Assembly: GCA_009760855.2 (NCBI GenBank)
Contig: WPIO01000119.1
Coordinates: 490,001 to 554,000, forward strand
Direction: 5' to 3'
Origin: Cristatella mucedo
Lineage: Eukaryota; Bryozoa; Phylactolaemata; Cristatellidae
Length of the DNA stretch: 64,000 nt
Shown: piece after piece, positions 32,722 through 43,315 of the stretch
Layout of the letters: each line of letters starts with the position of its first letter
Numbering within the stretch: position 1 is the stretch's first letter
Translations under genes and position numbers: made by a program
Notes under the pieces: generated by a model
Told to the model about the DNA's origin: nothing
The model's input: only the letters and a program-made list of their open reading frames with translations
Databases searched by the model: none

Positions 32722-33955
32722 AACTGATGCAGCTGCTGTTTCCACAATTAAGGTCACAAAACTGTGCTTTTGATTCCGACTTATACCGAATAGTTTTCAG
32801 GGTTTACCCAGCAAAATTCTACCAATTTTGCTTTCGCATTCTTATGCTATGGTCTTTAACGGCCCAGGCAAGCCAGTCGTTGTACATATTTGAACGGCGA
32901 TACAGCTTCCATTTCCACAAAAAGCTTTGCGAAACAATGGTTTGATATCAAATTATGGAGAATAATGTGCCTCTATTTGCTTGCCAATTTTTATCCGATC
33001 GCATTTGCCCGTTCTCATGATATGACCTCTGATGGCCCGACCCAGTGAGCGCCCCAAATATTCAAACTTCGATATAGCTGCATAATACACTTCGCGAAAC
33101 TGCGGTTTTGATTCCTCTTTACAGAAATAGTGCTCTGGGTTTACCCACTAAATATCATGCCGTTGCGCCGCTTGTCTGTTCTTATGCTACTGCCTCCATT
33201 GGCCTGGACCTGCCAGCCTTCGTAAATCTTGATACTGCCGTACAATTTCCACAGTAGTCGTCATCCTACTGCGGTTTGTATTCCATTGTATAAAAAACAA
33301 GCGTTCTGAGTTTATCCACTACGTTTCATTCAATTTCGCAAGCGCATTCTGGTGCAATTGCTTCTAATGGCGCGGCCCACCGAGAGGGCCAGCATTTTTT
33401 AATTTCCCTTTGTAGCAAATGTAAAGCGCCTAGAAAGAGATTAAGTTCTCTAAGGGCGCTTTATCAAGTACATTATTATTATTATTTTATATTATCATTG
33501 AACTGCGATACAGCTATCATTTCTACAATTGGCACCGCACAACTGTGGTCTTTTACAATTTACTTACGACAACATTCAGGGTATACACACAAAACTTTGT
33601 GCCATTGTGTATGTGGTTTCTCACGCAATGGCCCCACTGACCCCGCTGGCCTCGCTCTTTTTGAACTGGGATGCAGCCGCCATTTCTTCAAAAATCTTCG
33701 AGCTACTGCGGTTTTGATTCCCCAGTGTTCCTGGGTTACCCGGAAAATTTCCAGCCGTTGCGCATGCGTTCTCGTGCGATGTTGTCATATGGCCCGGCCG
33801 AATGAGAAGTCCTACGTTTTCGGACTGCTGTACAGCAGCCCTTTCTACGCATTACCCAACTGTAGTTTTGATTCCACATCGTAGAAAAAATTGTTCTAGG
33901 GTTTCCCACCCAGTTTCATACGATTGCACGTGCACGTTATCAGGCTGTGATCTCT
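32722..33955 (+). repeat. Sat2 array, plus orientation
   Basis: Units near 32740, 32905, 33070, 33235, 33505, 33670 and 33830, ~160-170 bp apart when the LINE-A tail at 33393-33490 is removed. Core blocks: GCGATACAGCTNCCATTTC, AACTGCGGTTTTGATTCC, CTGGGTTTACCCAC, TTGCGCATGCGTTCTCATGC and TGGCCCGGCC. Short frames in this stretch are repeat translations. Confidence 0.75.
33393..33490 (+). mobile_element. LINE-A 3' tail inside Sat2 array
   Basis: GTAGCAAATGTAAAGCGCC, AGAAAGAGATTAAGTTCTCT, AAGGGCGCTTTATCAAG and an ATT run. The outer stem AAAGCGCC/GGCGCTTT is fully paired here. Extreme 5' truncation: only ~100 bp inserted. Confidence 0.85.
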
Positions 33956-33959
33956 AATA

Positions 33960-34260
33960 GCAATACAGAGAGCAGTTCTCTACAATTTAAAATCAAACCA
34001 CAGTCGCAAGAAGTTTTTTATGGTTGAAAATTGCAGCTTAATCACCGTTCTAATAGATAAAAGTGCTGGCTGGCCCGGTTCCTTTGAGGTTATAGAGTGA
34101 GAGCACGAAAGCGCAATTGCACGGAATTTTGTGGCTATTACCGGAACATCATTCCACATGTTGAAGTCAAAATCGTAGTGTCGTGACTTTATTGTGGAAA
34201 TGGCAGCTGTATCGCAGTTGTTTGTGGGATTCAGCTGGCAACGCTACAGCTCCCGGCAAG
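33960..34260 (-). repeat. Sat2 units, inverted relative to the preceding array
   Basis: Reverse-orientation blocks appear (AAAATCAAACCACAGTCGC at ~33990; GGAAATGGCAGCTGTATCGC at ~34197), so orientation flips head to head at about 33.96 kb. Confidence 0.65.
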
Positions 34261-34454
34261 CATTCGCACTGCAAATCCACTGTGTACTACAGGTGCTTTT
34301 TATTCTTTTAGTCGCAACTCTTCGCTTCTTTCACGATTAATTTTCATTTTAAGTGTTCCTCGTCCGTCTTCGTTGTGAGCCTGGGACTTCATTCCGTCTA
34401 GAAAACAATGATTTTAGCGAGCGAATGCCTGTGATTGGCAGCTGACCACACAAC

Positions 34455-34501
34455 TCTTTCTCTCCCCTTTCTCTTTCCCTCTCCTCTCTCTCCCTCTCTC
34501 T

Positions 34502-34561
<60 letters not shown>

Positions 34562-34595
34562 CCTTCTTCTCTCCCTCCCTATCCTCTCTGTCTGT
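34455..34595 (+). repeat. CT-rich microsatellite
   Basis: Imperfect CT/CCCT runs with a pure (CT)n core of ~50 bp; open frames over it are repeat translations. Confidence 0.97.
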
Positions 34596-34699
34596 CTGCA
34601 TCCCAACTAGAAAGATAGGTATGCATGTATTGGAGGAGATCATACATTACGCCCGGTAGAAAAGTCTGCTCTTGAGATTTAAAAGCATATAGAGAGAAT

Positions 34700-34728
34700 A
34701 TTTATACATACATACATATGTACATATA

Positions 34729-34759
<31 letters not shown>

Positions 34760-34800
34760 GTATAAATATATATGTATATTTATATTTATATATAGGTATA
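34700..34800. repeat. TA-rich microsatellite
   Basis: Alternating TA and TATG/TATATT units over ~100 bp. Confidence 0.9.
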
Positions 34801-34904
34801 TGAAGGATGCATACGTAGATGTTCTATTGCATATTAAAGGAATTTTTTAGATGGTTATAAATATACAAAATCTTAGCAGGTTTTGTTTCGAGACTTAGCT
34901 AAAT

Positions 34905-35600
34905 GACCTCAGTCAAAACGAGCGGTTAGTGCCTGGCGTGATCGGGAAGAGGTTTGGATAGGTAGGCTAGAGAAAGAGAATGGAGGGCCAACAAGTGAGA
35001 GACAAAACTTTGAAGTCAAGACGCTGCTCGATGATGGGGGAGCCAGTGCAGGTTTTATGCTACTGTGGCTCCGGCTGTGGCAAATCTCGTTCAGTCTCGT
35101 CGAGACTCGTCGAGACACACGTGCGTGAGCGGTGAAAAAGATCCTGTATTCCCCTTAAAGCATATATATTGAATAAATGATAGCTCGGGGAATAACCTTG
35201 AGCCGTGGAATAACCCCGAGTCGTGACTATCTCACAGTTCGGTATAATTTCGAGCTCGTGAATAACTTTGACATTAGTGGCAGGATACCAAGCTCTGTCA
35301 ATAGCCTAAGCGTGAGCCGCGTGTGTGATTCGCGCCAATCGCAAAGCAACGGGGGCAGGCGAAAACAGCCCATGTCGATCAGAGGCGAAATCTGGCTATT
35401 GTGGCGTTCACAAGCAACAACCTTGCTGATGAGTTTTGGACCATCCGTAGGTAATTGACTCCACGAGCCGACAGATGTGCGAGAAGTGAGTTGCAGAAGT
35501 CAGGACGTGATATCGCTAATAATGAATGGGCCAGCTTGAATTTTGTCATAAATCCAAACCATGCAATGCATGGGCAAGGCTGGCTTTATGAGATCTAGCT
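34905..35600 (-). mobile_element. diverged LINE-A-related fragments split by ~370 bp
   Basis: 34930-35060 (GGATAGGTAGGCTAGAGAAA, GAGAGACAAAACTTTGAAGT) and 35470-35560 (AAGTGAGTTGCAGAAGTC, GAATGGGCCAGCTTG) match the inverted post-RT region of LINE-A, as at 47.93-48.2 kb. The 35085-35455 segment between them is unrelated, includes the short repeat CTCGTCGAGA, and may be an insertion. Confidence 0.55.
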
Positions 35601-36195
35601 GTAAATAAATCATTCGTCTCGGCGGCTTTTCTACAGCATGCAGTCTAAACATGTCGTCAGAATATTATAAGACCAATCACTATAAATTTGTCAGCGAAAT
35701 GGTTATGCCCGTTCGAGATACTTTCATTACAGCCTATGACTGTATCGAAGTAGATGAAATGAAAGAATCATTTCGGCTATTTTATGATTGCTTATGAAAA
35801 GTCCGCTAGCAATTGACCCACTAGATTGGATACACTGCAAATGGCTATGGGTTGGTAGGCCATCGAAAATAACAAGACTTTCTACTGAAACATTGTAGGA
35901 GGTAGAGACGACTTATAAAAAAGTGCTGCCCAGATTTACAGCACATTTTGTATATCAAAGAAAGGAGTCGTGCGAACGATGCGTATTTCTCCGCCGTCTG
36001 TAACGTCATTATTATTTATCTCATTGTGTACTGTGCTACAAATCTGCTTTAGTAATGCAACGATCATACTTGAGGAGGCGCCTGAAGCTCTGTGCGACCG
36101 CATAGTACAGATATTCTTACGGATAACGTAAGAGAAATGCTTTCGTCGGAGACCCAGCTGACTCACTCTCAAACGGTGAGATTGTGTCTTTCTCC
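35601..36195. other. anonymous sequence
   Basis: No features supported. Confidence 0.35.
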
Positions 36196-36202
36196 AAAAG
36201 TA

Positions 36203-36297
36203 TATATATGTACGTGTATATATATATATATATATATATTTATTTATTTATTTAGTGTATGTAGGCTATATAGAGAGAGAGAGAGAGAGAGAGAGAA
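36203..36297. repeat. TA / TTTA / GA compound microsatellite
   Basis: A (TA)n run, four TTTA-type units, then (GA)n from about 36272 to 36295. Confidence 0.92.
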
Positions 36298-36357
36298 AAG
36301 TGCCTAAAGGACCTAGAGAGCGATCACATGTTCTCTAAGGGCTCTATACAAGAGATA
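36297..36357 (+). mobile_element. LINE-A/SINE1-type 3' tail fragment
   Basis: AAGTGCCTAAAGGACCTAGA, then ATGTTCTCTAAGGGCTCTAT and ACAAGAGA: the hairpin region only, diverged. Confidence 0.5.
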
Positions 36358-37430
36358 ACTAAAAAGCCTTTAGCGGATAGCATCGATGGACGAAAGTCGT
36401 ATCCCCCACTATAGTGAAAGGACATCCACACTCGTTGCTGACCGTCATCGCAGCTTTAGCTTTCTGTTCTACTTACGATTAGGTGCAGGTTTGTCTTTTT
36501 ATGCCTGAGGTATTTATTCCCAAAGCTTAGTTTGCGAAAGCCGTTGGTAATGTGTATATGAACTCGTATTATTTGTTTTGGTAGTGGCAGCTTAGTGATC
36601 AAAACAATGCTATCATTAGCACTGATGAGATGATATGTTTACTAGCTGTGGACTTCCAAATATGTTTTTAGCCCAAATAGGCTGCCACGAGGATCGGCAG
36701 TATATCGATGGGTGGAGTATCATTTTCTGTAGTATCTGTAGTTTATGGAGTATCATGACTTTGGGAACCGCTCGTAGAGCACTTCGACTAAGTACACAAT
36801 GAGGAAAAGAAATTACTTGGCCGAATTTACTTCAAATGTCAATTTTTTAATGATCTGATTCGTCAGATTAATGTATATCTACTTTGCACTTTCCATTAAA
36901 CTGGTAGAAGTCGGTTCACCAAAAAGAATTTATTAGATTGTCGTAGAGTCTGTTGTTATAATTGAAATCGTGGGACGGTAATGTATGTTTAGCTCGAGGA
37001 TTTAGCTGACATCCAAACTCTATCTGCCAAGAAGCAGAGCTCCTTCCTCGTTTTAGGCTTTTCGTGTGCTTGAAAAGATTGTCTTACTCTGCAGGCTGTC
37101 GTCGCTGTTTGAATAGAACATCTAAGGCCCCCGTGACGAGATCGCGTAGCATCCGACTTTTAAAGTGGCTGGAGTCAAATAAAGGCTCAATGTCAGAGAG
37201 CAATAATTAATACCTACAGTACTTGCTTTTTTCTTGAAAATCTCAGTTGTCTCTCACTGTGATTTCAGTAACTAAGAAATATTAGAGTGGTGCAATGGAT
37301 TAGACAGAACACCTTGAGCATTGGCCTGCATACCCGGCAGATTCAAAGTTCTTTGCTAGCTACTCTTCAAGTGGTGGATGTAAGAACTAACCAGGTTGCT
37401 TTAGTTCAATTTCCGGATTGGTGTGATTTG
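36358..37430. other. anonymous sequence
   Basis: No gene or repeat boundary recognised. Confidence 0.35.
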
Positions 37431-37434
37431 ATGT

Positions 37435-37945
37435 GGGCTCTGTGTACGTTTTTGTGGCCCTTCCGTGCTCTCATTCAGTGGTTCTCAATGGCCCGACCAA
37501 GATAGGAGCCCCAAGTAATTAAACTCTAATATAGCTTCCACTTCTGTAAAGAAAGCTTCTCAAAACTATGGTTTTCATTTTATTTAAATCATAGAGAGTA
37601 GTGATGTAGGGTAACCCACCAAATTTCAGCCGTTTACCTTCCTCGTTATCTGGCTGTGGCCACCGATGGCTCGGCCAAAATGGCAGCCATATAGAGTCAA
37701 GCTGCAATACAGCTGCCATTATAACAAAAAGCTTCGCAAAACTGCAGTTTCATTGCAAATTATAGCAAGCAATATTTTAGGTTTAGCCATACAGTGTCCT
37801 GCGATTACGCTTGCACCTTCCCATGCTACGGCGTAGAACGGCCCGGGCCAGCCAACGTCCCTGCATGGCTGAAATGCGATGCAGCTGCCAATTTCACAAT
37901 TAGTGTGAACTTTCTGGATTCTTGGGATATTTATTTTGAACGCTT
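37435..37945 (+). repeat. Sat2 array, plus orientation
   Basis: Units near 37525, 37705 and 37875 with TGCAATACAGCTGCCATT, AGCTTCGCAAAACTGCAGTT and ACGGCCCGGGCCAGCC blocks. Same family as 32.7-34.3 kb. Confidence 0.7.
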
Positions 37946-38083
37946 AATCGTGATGACACTGTGCATTTTACCAATAACCATTTAATCGTGCTTCGTAGAT
38001 TACATTAGGTTCTTTGAGAATTGTATACAAATATGCAAACATTATAATTATTAATGATTCTCCTAAAGAAAGTTGCTAAGGGT

Positions 38084-39121
38084 CTAGACTCACTAACTGC
38101 ATGCATTGATGACATCCGCGCATGGATGGCAGCAAATATTTCTAAAACTTAACGATGATAAAACCAACTTACTAGTTTTGAGCAAACCCAGTGTGATCCA
38201 GAGATTGGAAAGGCTGACTCTCAAAATTGGCTCTGCCAGCATATCTCCAGTTGAATCAGCTCGAAATCTAGGTGTCATATACCAAAGCAACCTCTCGTTA
38301 GACGACCATATCAGCTCCACATTCAAATCCGCCTATTTTTAGCTTCATAACATTGCTAAAATTCGGGCTTGTTTAGATGAGGATACCACGTCCAAGTTGG
38401 TCCATGCATTCGTGACATCCCGTCTCAACTTCTGCAACTCACTGCTTACTGGCCTACCAGCATGTGCGATCAGGCGATTGCAGCTGGTGCAAAACTTGGC
38501 AGCTAGGCTTGTCTGTCGTGAGCGTCGAAGTTGCCACATTACTCCACTTCTTGCCGACCTGCACTGGCTACCAGTCAAGCAACGGATTGACTTCAAGGTT
38601 TTCTCGCTCACTTTTAGGTCATTTCATTCTTTGGCTCCAGCCAATCTCTCAGATCTACTCCTCCATCAGGCCAAGCGTCGTACCACCAGCTTTTCGGAAT
38701 CCAACAGTCTAGAAATACCTCGTACAAACCTCAAATCCTTTGGAGACCATGCATTTAGTTCATATGCTCCCAAAGCCTGGAACTCCCTCCCGATCTGCGT
38801 CAGAACATCCCCTGACCTGACCACATTTAAAAAGAACTTAAAAACACACCTATTTAGGACAGTATTTCGTGGTATTCTGTTATTCGTCCTTCACGTGCTT
38901 ATGCTTGCTGACACTGTGCATGCTGCCACTAACCACATTTGCATGCTGACCCTGTGCATGTCACCCCTAACTATATTTTTCATTTCGTTTGTTTTTTCAA
39001 GCATGATTTTATTTACCATTCAATTGCATTTCACTTTACAGCAAATGTAAAGTGCCTAGAGAGAGATTAAGTTCTCTGAGGGTGCTTCATCAAGTGAATT
39101 ATTATTATTATTATTATTATA
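38084..39121 (+). mobile_element. LINE-A copy
   Basis: 5' truncated at nearly the same place as the 18-kb copy and very similar to it. Frames 38106-38342 and 38397-39050 carry LNDDKTNLLV, SARNLGVIYQSNLSLDDHIS, HAFVTSRLNFCNSLLTGLPA, LHWLPVKQRIDFK and the C-terminal tail. One extra T near 38140 and a TAG at 38340 break the frame. It ends in the double hairpin and an ATT run to 39121. The usual terminal stop is altered, so translation runs on into the UTR. Confidence 0.92.
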
Positions 39122-39980
39122 GATAAAGATGAGGGTCTCTTAGAGCGCTTCAAAAGTGGCATAATTTTAATGTGATAGTTATAGTAGATTTAAAAAATGC
39201 AGTGTAATGTCATCTGAAACACTTCCCTCAGTTCTCAAACATGGTGCGTGTAACCATGATACTGATTGCTGTTACACAAAAATAACTGCGAAATCCTGAG
39301 AACAGGAATTTCTGCTATTGTTATGTGGATGCTGCAGCGATCGCCAGAGAGCTGCTGACAGAAGCTGAAGACGGTAGTAACGTAAGAAGCCTAAGCCTTA
39401 CAGAAACAAGTCACTGCCCCTAGATATAGATAATTCTACTTAAGAGCAACGGAAGCACTGCCATCATGTATCTCGCTTCCTGAGCCAATCATGGCGTGCT
39501 GGAGCTCTTTTCCGTTACCGTAGTGACAGTATATTTTAAAAAAGCCGACTCAGTCTGTGCTTATGCGAGAATAGAGTTAAGAGGGTTTACTATACGTATA
39601 CGCACATTCACTGACGCGGCTACCGCATGGCGTGCTGTCTCACATGATGTCGGAGAGATTAAATCTATCACGAGAAAAATGTCAGCAGAGAGGTTGCAAA
39701 TGACCAGAAATTGTTTAGTAGTCTCATACTGCGTCAAAGAGAACGTATTAAAAAGATCAGTTTGACTACAACTTTAATGCTTCAGAAACGTCAACGACGG
39801 AGGACCCGTGCTAGATACTAAGCTACTTATGGTTGAGGGTCGTTGCGCTATTGGGGTTTTACAAAACTTTAAACTGGAATTTTTCGGCAGGAGATTATTA
39901 AGGCTTTATAAAAGAAAATCTGAGAACATTACAGCCCATTTTATTACTCTGATAAAGGAGTCCTATAAAAGGTTTCCATA
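39122..39980. other. anonymous sequence
   Basis: No gene supported; the 89-codon frame at 39496-39765 has no motif. Confidence 0.35.
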
Positions 39981-39984
39981 CAGA

Positions 39985-40725
39985 ATCTAGGCTTTCACTT
40001 GTATGCTGATGACACTAAGATGTACCTCTGCTTTGATTCTTTCCAGCCTTCGAGCACGTCAAATTACATAAACACCCTTGTTGTATGTATTGATCACATG
40101 TGTACATAGATAGCACAGCAAACTTTCCTAAATTGAACAATGACAAGACCAACTTGATAGTTGTGAACGAACCGAGTGTGATTCAGAAATAGGAAGACCT
40201 AACGCGAAAAATAGACAATGCCAGCATATCTCTTGCTACATCTGCAATTAATCTAAGTACCCTGTTACAATTTGATCTTTCATTAGACGACCACGTCAGC
40301 TCCACAGTCAAGTCAGTTTTTTCAGCTACATAAAACTGCTAAAACTCAGGGTTGTTTAGAAATGGAATGCCAATTCAAAAATGGTCCATGCATTTGTGAC
40401 ACCCGTCTCGACTTCTATAACTCACTGCTTACTGCTATACAGGCTTATGCAATCAAGCACTTACAGCTGGTGCCAAACTCTGCAGCTAGGTCCGTCTGGC
40501 GTGAGCTTCGCAGTACCCACGTCACACCACTTCTCGCAGGCCAGCACTGACTCCCAATAAAGCAGCGTCTTGACTTGAAGATTATGCCACTTACTTTTAT
40601 GTCTCTTTGTTCTTATGCTCCAGACTACCTATCAGAACTACTTCTCCACCAGGCAATTGAAGCGTACAACCTGCTGTTCTTGCTCGAATCGCTTAGCCAT
40701 GCCTCGTAAGAACCACAAAAAGATG
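39985..40725 (+). mobile_element. LINE-A copy 1 of a head-to-tail trio
   Basis: Begins at NLGFHLYADDTKMYLCFD (YADD box, frame-broken), continues through a decayed post-RT domain (LDDHVSSTVKS, HLQLVPNSAARSV) and stops near SDYLSELLLHQ without its 3' UTR, running straight into the next copy. Confidence 0.8.
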
Positions 40726-41936
40726 GACAAAGACCGTCCGAGGAACCTCTGAAATATGGAGTCCGCAGAGCTCTGAGCTTGGTCCTGTTCTTTTCACGGT
40801 TTATGCTCTCTCTCTCTTGCCGGTGCGATTACCAGGCACAATCTAGGCTTTGAATTTTATGCATATGACACTCAGTTTTGTATTCTTTGATCCCTCAAAG
40901 GCCTCCAGAACGTCAAATTCTCTCAACTCCCTTGCTGCATGTATTGATAACATCTGCACATTAATGGCAGTAAAATTTCTTAAATTGAATGATAATTAAA
41001 CCAACCTACTAGTTTTGGGAAAACCAAGTGCCATTCAAAAATTGAACTGGCTAAAACTCACAATCGGCTCTGCCAGCATAAACCCTCTTGAATCTGCAAA
41101 CATTATAGGTGTCATGTTCCAAAGTGACCTTTCGTTAGACAACCACATCAGCTCCACAATCAATTTTTCTTACTTTCAGCTATACAGCAAAGCTAAAATT
41201 TGGGCTGGCTTTGACTGGTATACCACATCTAAGTCTTTCCATGTATTTCTGGATTCCCGTCTTCACTTCTGTGACTCACTGCTTGCTTGTCTACCGGCGT
41301 CAGTAATCCCGTGCTTACAGCTGGTGCACAACTCTGCAGCTAGGCTAGTCTATCGGTAGCATAGCAATTGTCACACTACACCATTTCTCTCCAACCTGCA
41401 CTGGCCCCCAGTCAAGCAGAGCATCGACTTCAAGGTTTTGTAACTCACTTTTAGGTCCCTATATTCTTTGGCTTTAGCCTACCTATCAGATCTACTCCTC
41501 CACCAGGCTAAACATTGTAGCACACGTTTATCAGAATCTAATTGTTTACCTATACCTCTTCCGAACCTCAAATCCTTCGGAGACCGTGCCTTTAGTTCAT
41601 TTGCTCCTAAAGCCAGAAACTCACTCCTAAGTTGTGTCATATCTCCTGACTTGACCACATAAAAAGAAACTAAAAACGCACCTATTTATGATAGAATTAA
41701 GTTTGTCCTTGTGATTCGTCCGTTATGTGCTTATGCGTGCTGATTCTGAGCATGCTGCCATTAACCATACTTGGATGCTGACCCTGTGCATGTCACCCCT
41801 AACCAGATTGTTTGTGTTGTTTATTGAGCATGCTGCCACTAACCATTCGATTGTGCTTCTTTGGCAGCAAATTTAAAGTGCATAGAAAGAGATTGAGTTC
41901 TCTGAGGGGGCTATATCAAATATATTATTTGTTTTA
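40726..41936 (+). mobile_element. LINE-A copy 2 of a head-to-tail trio
   Basis: Starts further 5' in RT (EPLKYGV near 40744, then the FTVYAL region), with YAYDTQF in the place of YADDTQL, so the catalytic box is lost. The post-RT domain is open at 41015-41359 (INPLESANIIGVMFQSDLSL, LPASVIPCLQLVHNSAARLV) and 41468-41662. UTR, hairpin and short tail end at ~41936. More diverged than the 18- and 38-kb copies. Confidence 0.82.
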
Positions 41937-42233
41937 TTAAAACCGTTAGAGACTGTGCCTTTAGTTCGTATGCTTCCAAAGCATTAACCTCGTTACCAGC
42001 GCATGTAAAAGCGTCCCCTGACATGACGACATTTACTAAAAAGGTTGCAATGCACCTGTTTATTGCAGCATTTGGTGGGTCTCTACGATTCGTCTTTCGT
42101 GCTCATTTACCTGCCTACACTGCCTGCTGCTTGCACATGTTTCCACAAATTATTTAGTTGTGCTTTCTACTTAACATCTTCAAAAGTGCCTAGAAAGAGA
42201 TTCGGTTCTCTGATAGTCCTACATTATTATTAA
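41937..42233 (+). mobile_element. LINE-A copy 3 of a head-to-tail trio
   Basis: Starts at the GACTGTGCCTTTAGTTCGTA block, has the C-terminal tail with frame breaks, a shortened UTR, AGTGCCTAGAAAGAGATTCG and TTCTCT, and a short ATT tail. Confidence 0.75.
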
Positions 42234-42249
42234 TAAAATTCCCCTTTTT

Positions 42250-42550
42250 AGTTCGATTGCATGCGGGCTGGTACCGCTCCTTTCCTAAACAGCTGTTGGG
42301 AGCATCGTTGAGAGGGGCCTGTGCACAGCTGTGGTCCGCGTCTAATGAGGCGTTGGCACAGGCCGATAACCCGCTGGTGAACAGATGGTGGATTCACCAT
42401 CGGGGTCAGCCAAGGGACAGCCGGAGGGGAGGAGAGGGGTGACTTGAGTGTGAGAAGGGAGCGAAGGCAGACGTGCGTCTCATAGCTCCGTGCCTTGCGC
42501 AATAAACCGTTGGCGTTGTTCTGGGCCAGCGTTCTGTGTGCTGAACCACA
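42250..42550 (+). mobile_element. LTR2 copy (single-repeat form)
   Basis: Shares with 60028-60442 the blocks GAGAGGGGCC.GTGCACA.CTGTGG, CACAGGCCG.TAACC, AGATGGTGGATTCACCATC and an AATAAACC signal near 42501. The end GTGTGCTGAACCACA at 42550 matches the other copy's ACTACA terminus. Only one copy of the GTGCACA..CACCATC unit is present. No clear target duplication. Confidence 0.65.
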
Positions 42551-43120
42551 CCAGTCAATAATGCGAGTACGATTTTCAACTTAGTTTGCACAGCGTTACT
42601 CGGTCTCATCGAGTCGTGAAATTACCACTCGGGAAGGGCTGTTAAGTCTTCAACGACTAGAAAGTTTGTATTTCATAATTATCACGATAATTTATTTAAT
42701 GAAAATGCGTTCCGTCGCTATAAGAGGAATATATAGTTTCAGTCATCTACCTTACTCTAACTCAATCCTTCTGTCCTTAGTAAGTAACGGCTAGCTACCA
42801 GTCTCTTGAACTTTAGTAAAAAGCCATTAAACTCTAGCCCACATCATTTTCTGGCTTTAGGTAACTAGCTAACTACCGTCGCAAGAGGCCACAAAGCCAA
42901 ATACGCTTATGTTGCCACTGTAGATCCGAGCATGCACTCACAAAGTGCCAAGCCTTTGGTTAAACTTGCCACTTGTTTTAGGCGGGGAACGACTTCTTTG
43001 CTGCTTTGTGTAGTTGTGTACTACTGCACATACTGCAAATGCCGCTGTTTTGGCTTTTGATTTGAATTTATTTCATTTAATATATGTAGTTCAAATATAT
43101 AGCACCTAGATCTCTGCCGA
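42551..43120. other. anonymous sequence
   Basis: No supported features. Confidence 0.35.
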
Positions 43121-43124
43121 GCTG

Positions 43125-43255
43125 GTCTGGTCCAGCGGTTAAGGTGTTCTGGTTCAGCGACTAAGGTCTGGCTGAGGGCGTGGGCTCGAGCCCCCGAGGC
43201 ATATATGAGGTACCTGAATAGAGATAAAGTTCTCTTGGGGCGCTATACAAATGAG
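43125..43255 (+). mobile_element. SINE1 copy with duplicated A-box segment
   Basis: GAGCTGGTCTGGTCCAGCGG then TTAAGGTGTTCTGGTTCAGC and GACTAAGGTCTGG: the A-box region appears twice. GGGCTCGAGCCCCCGAGGC follows, then AGAGATAAAGTTCTCTTGGG and GCGCTATACAAATGAG. An inverted partial tail (TATCTCTACTCAGGCACATC) abuts it at ~43260-43310. Confidence 0.75.
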
Positions 43256-43315
43256 TTACATATCTCTACTCAGGCACATCACACATGCCACCAGCCGAAC
43301 TCACTACCTTTAACT

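Noticed and set aside
34349-34659. Frames across the CT tract
   Set aside because: Simple-repeat translation with no flanking coding signal.
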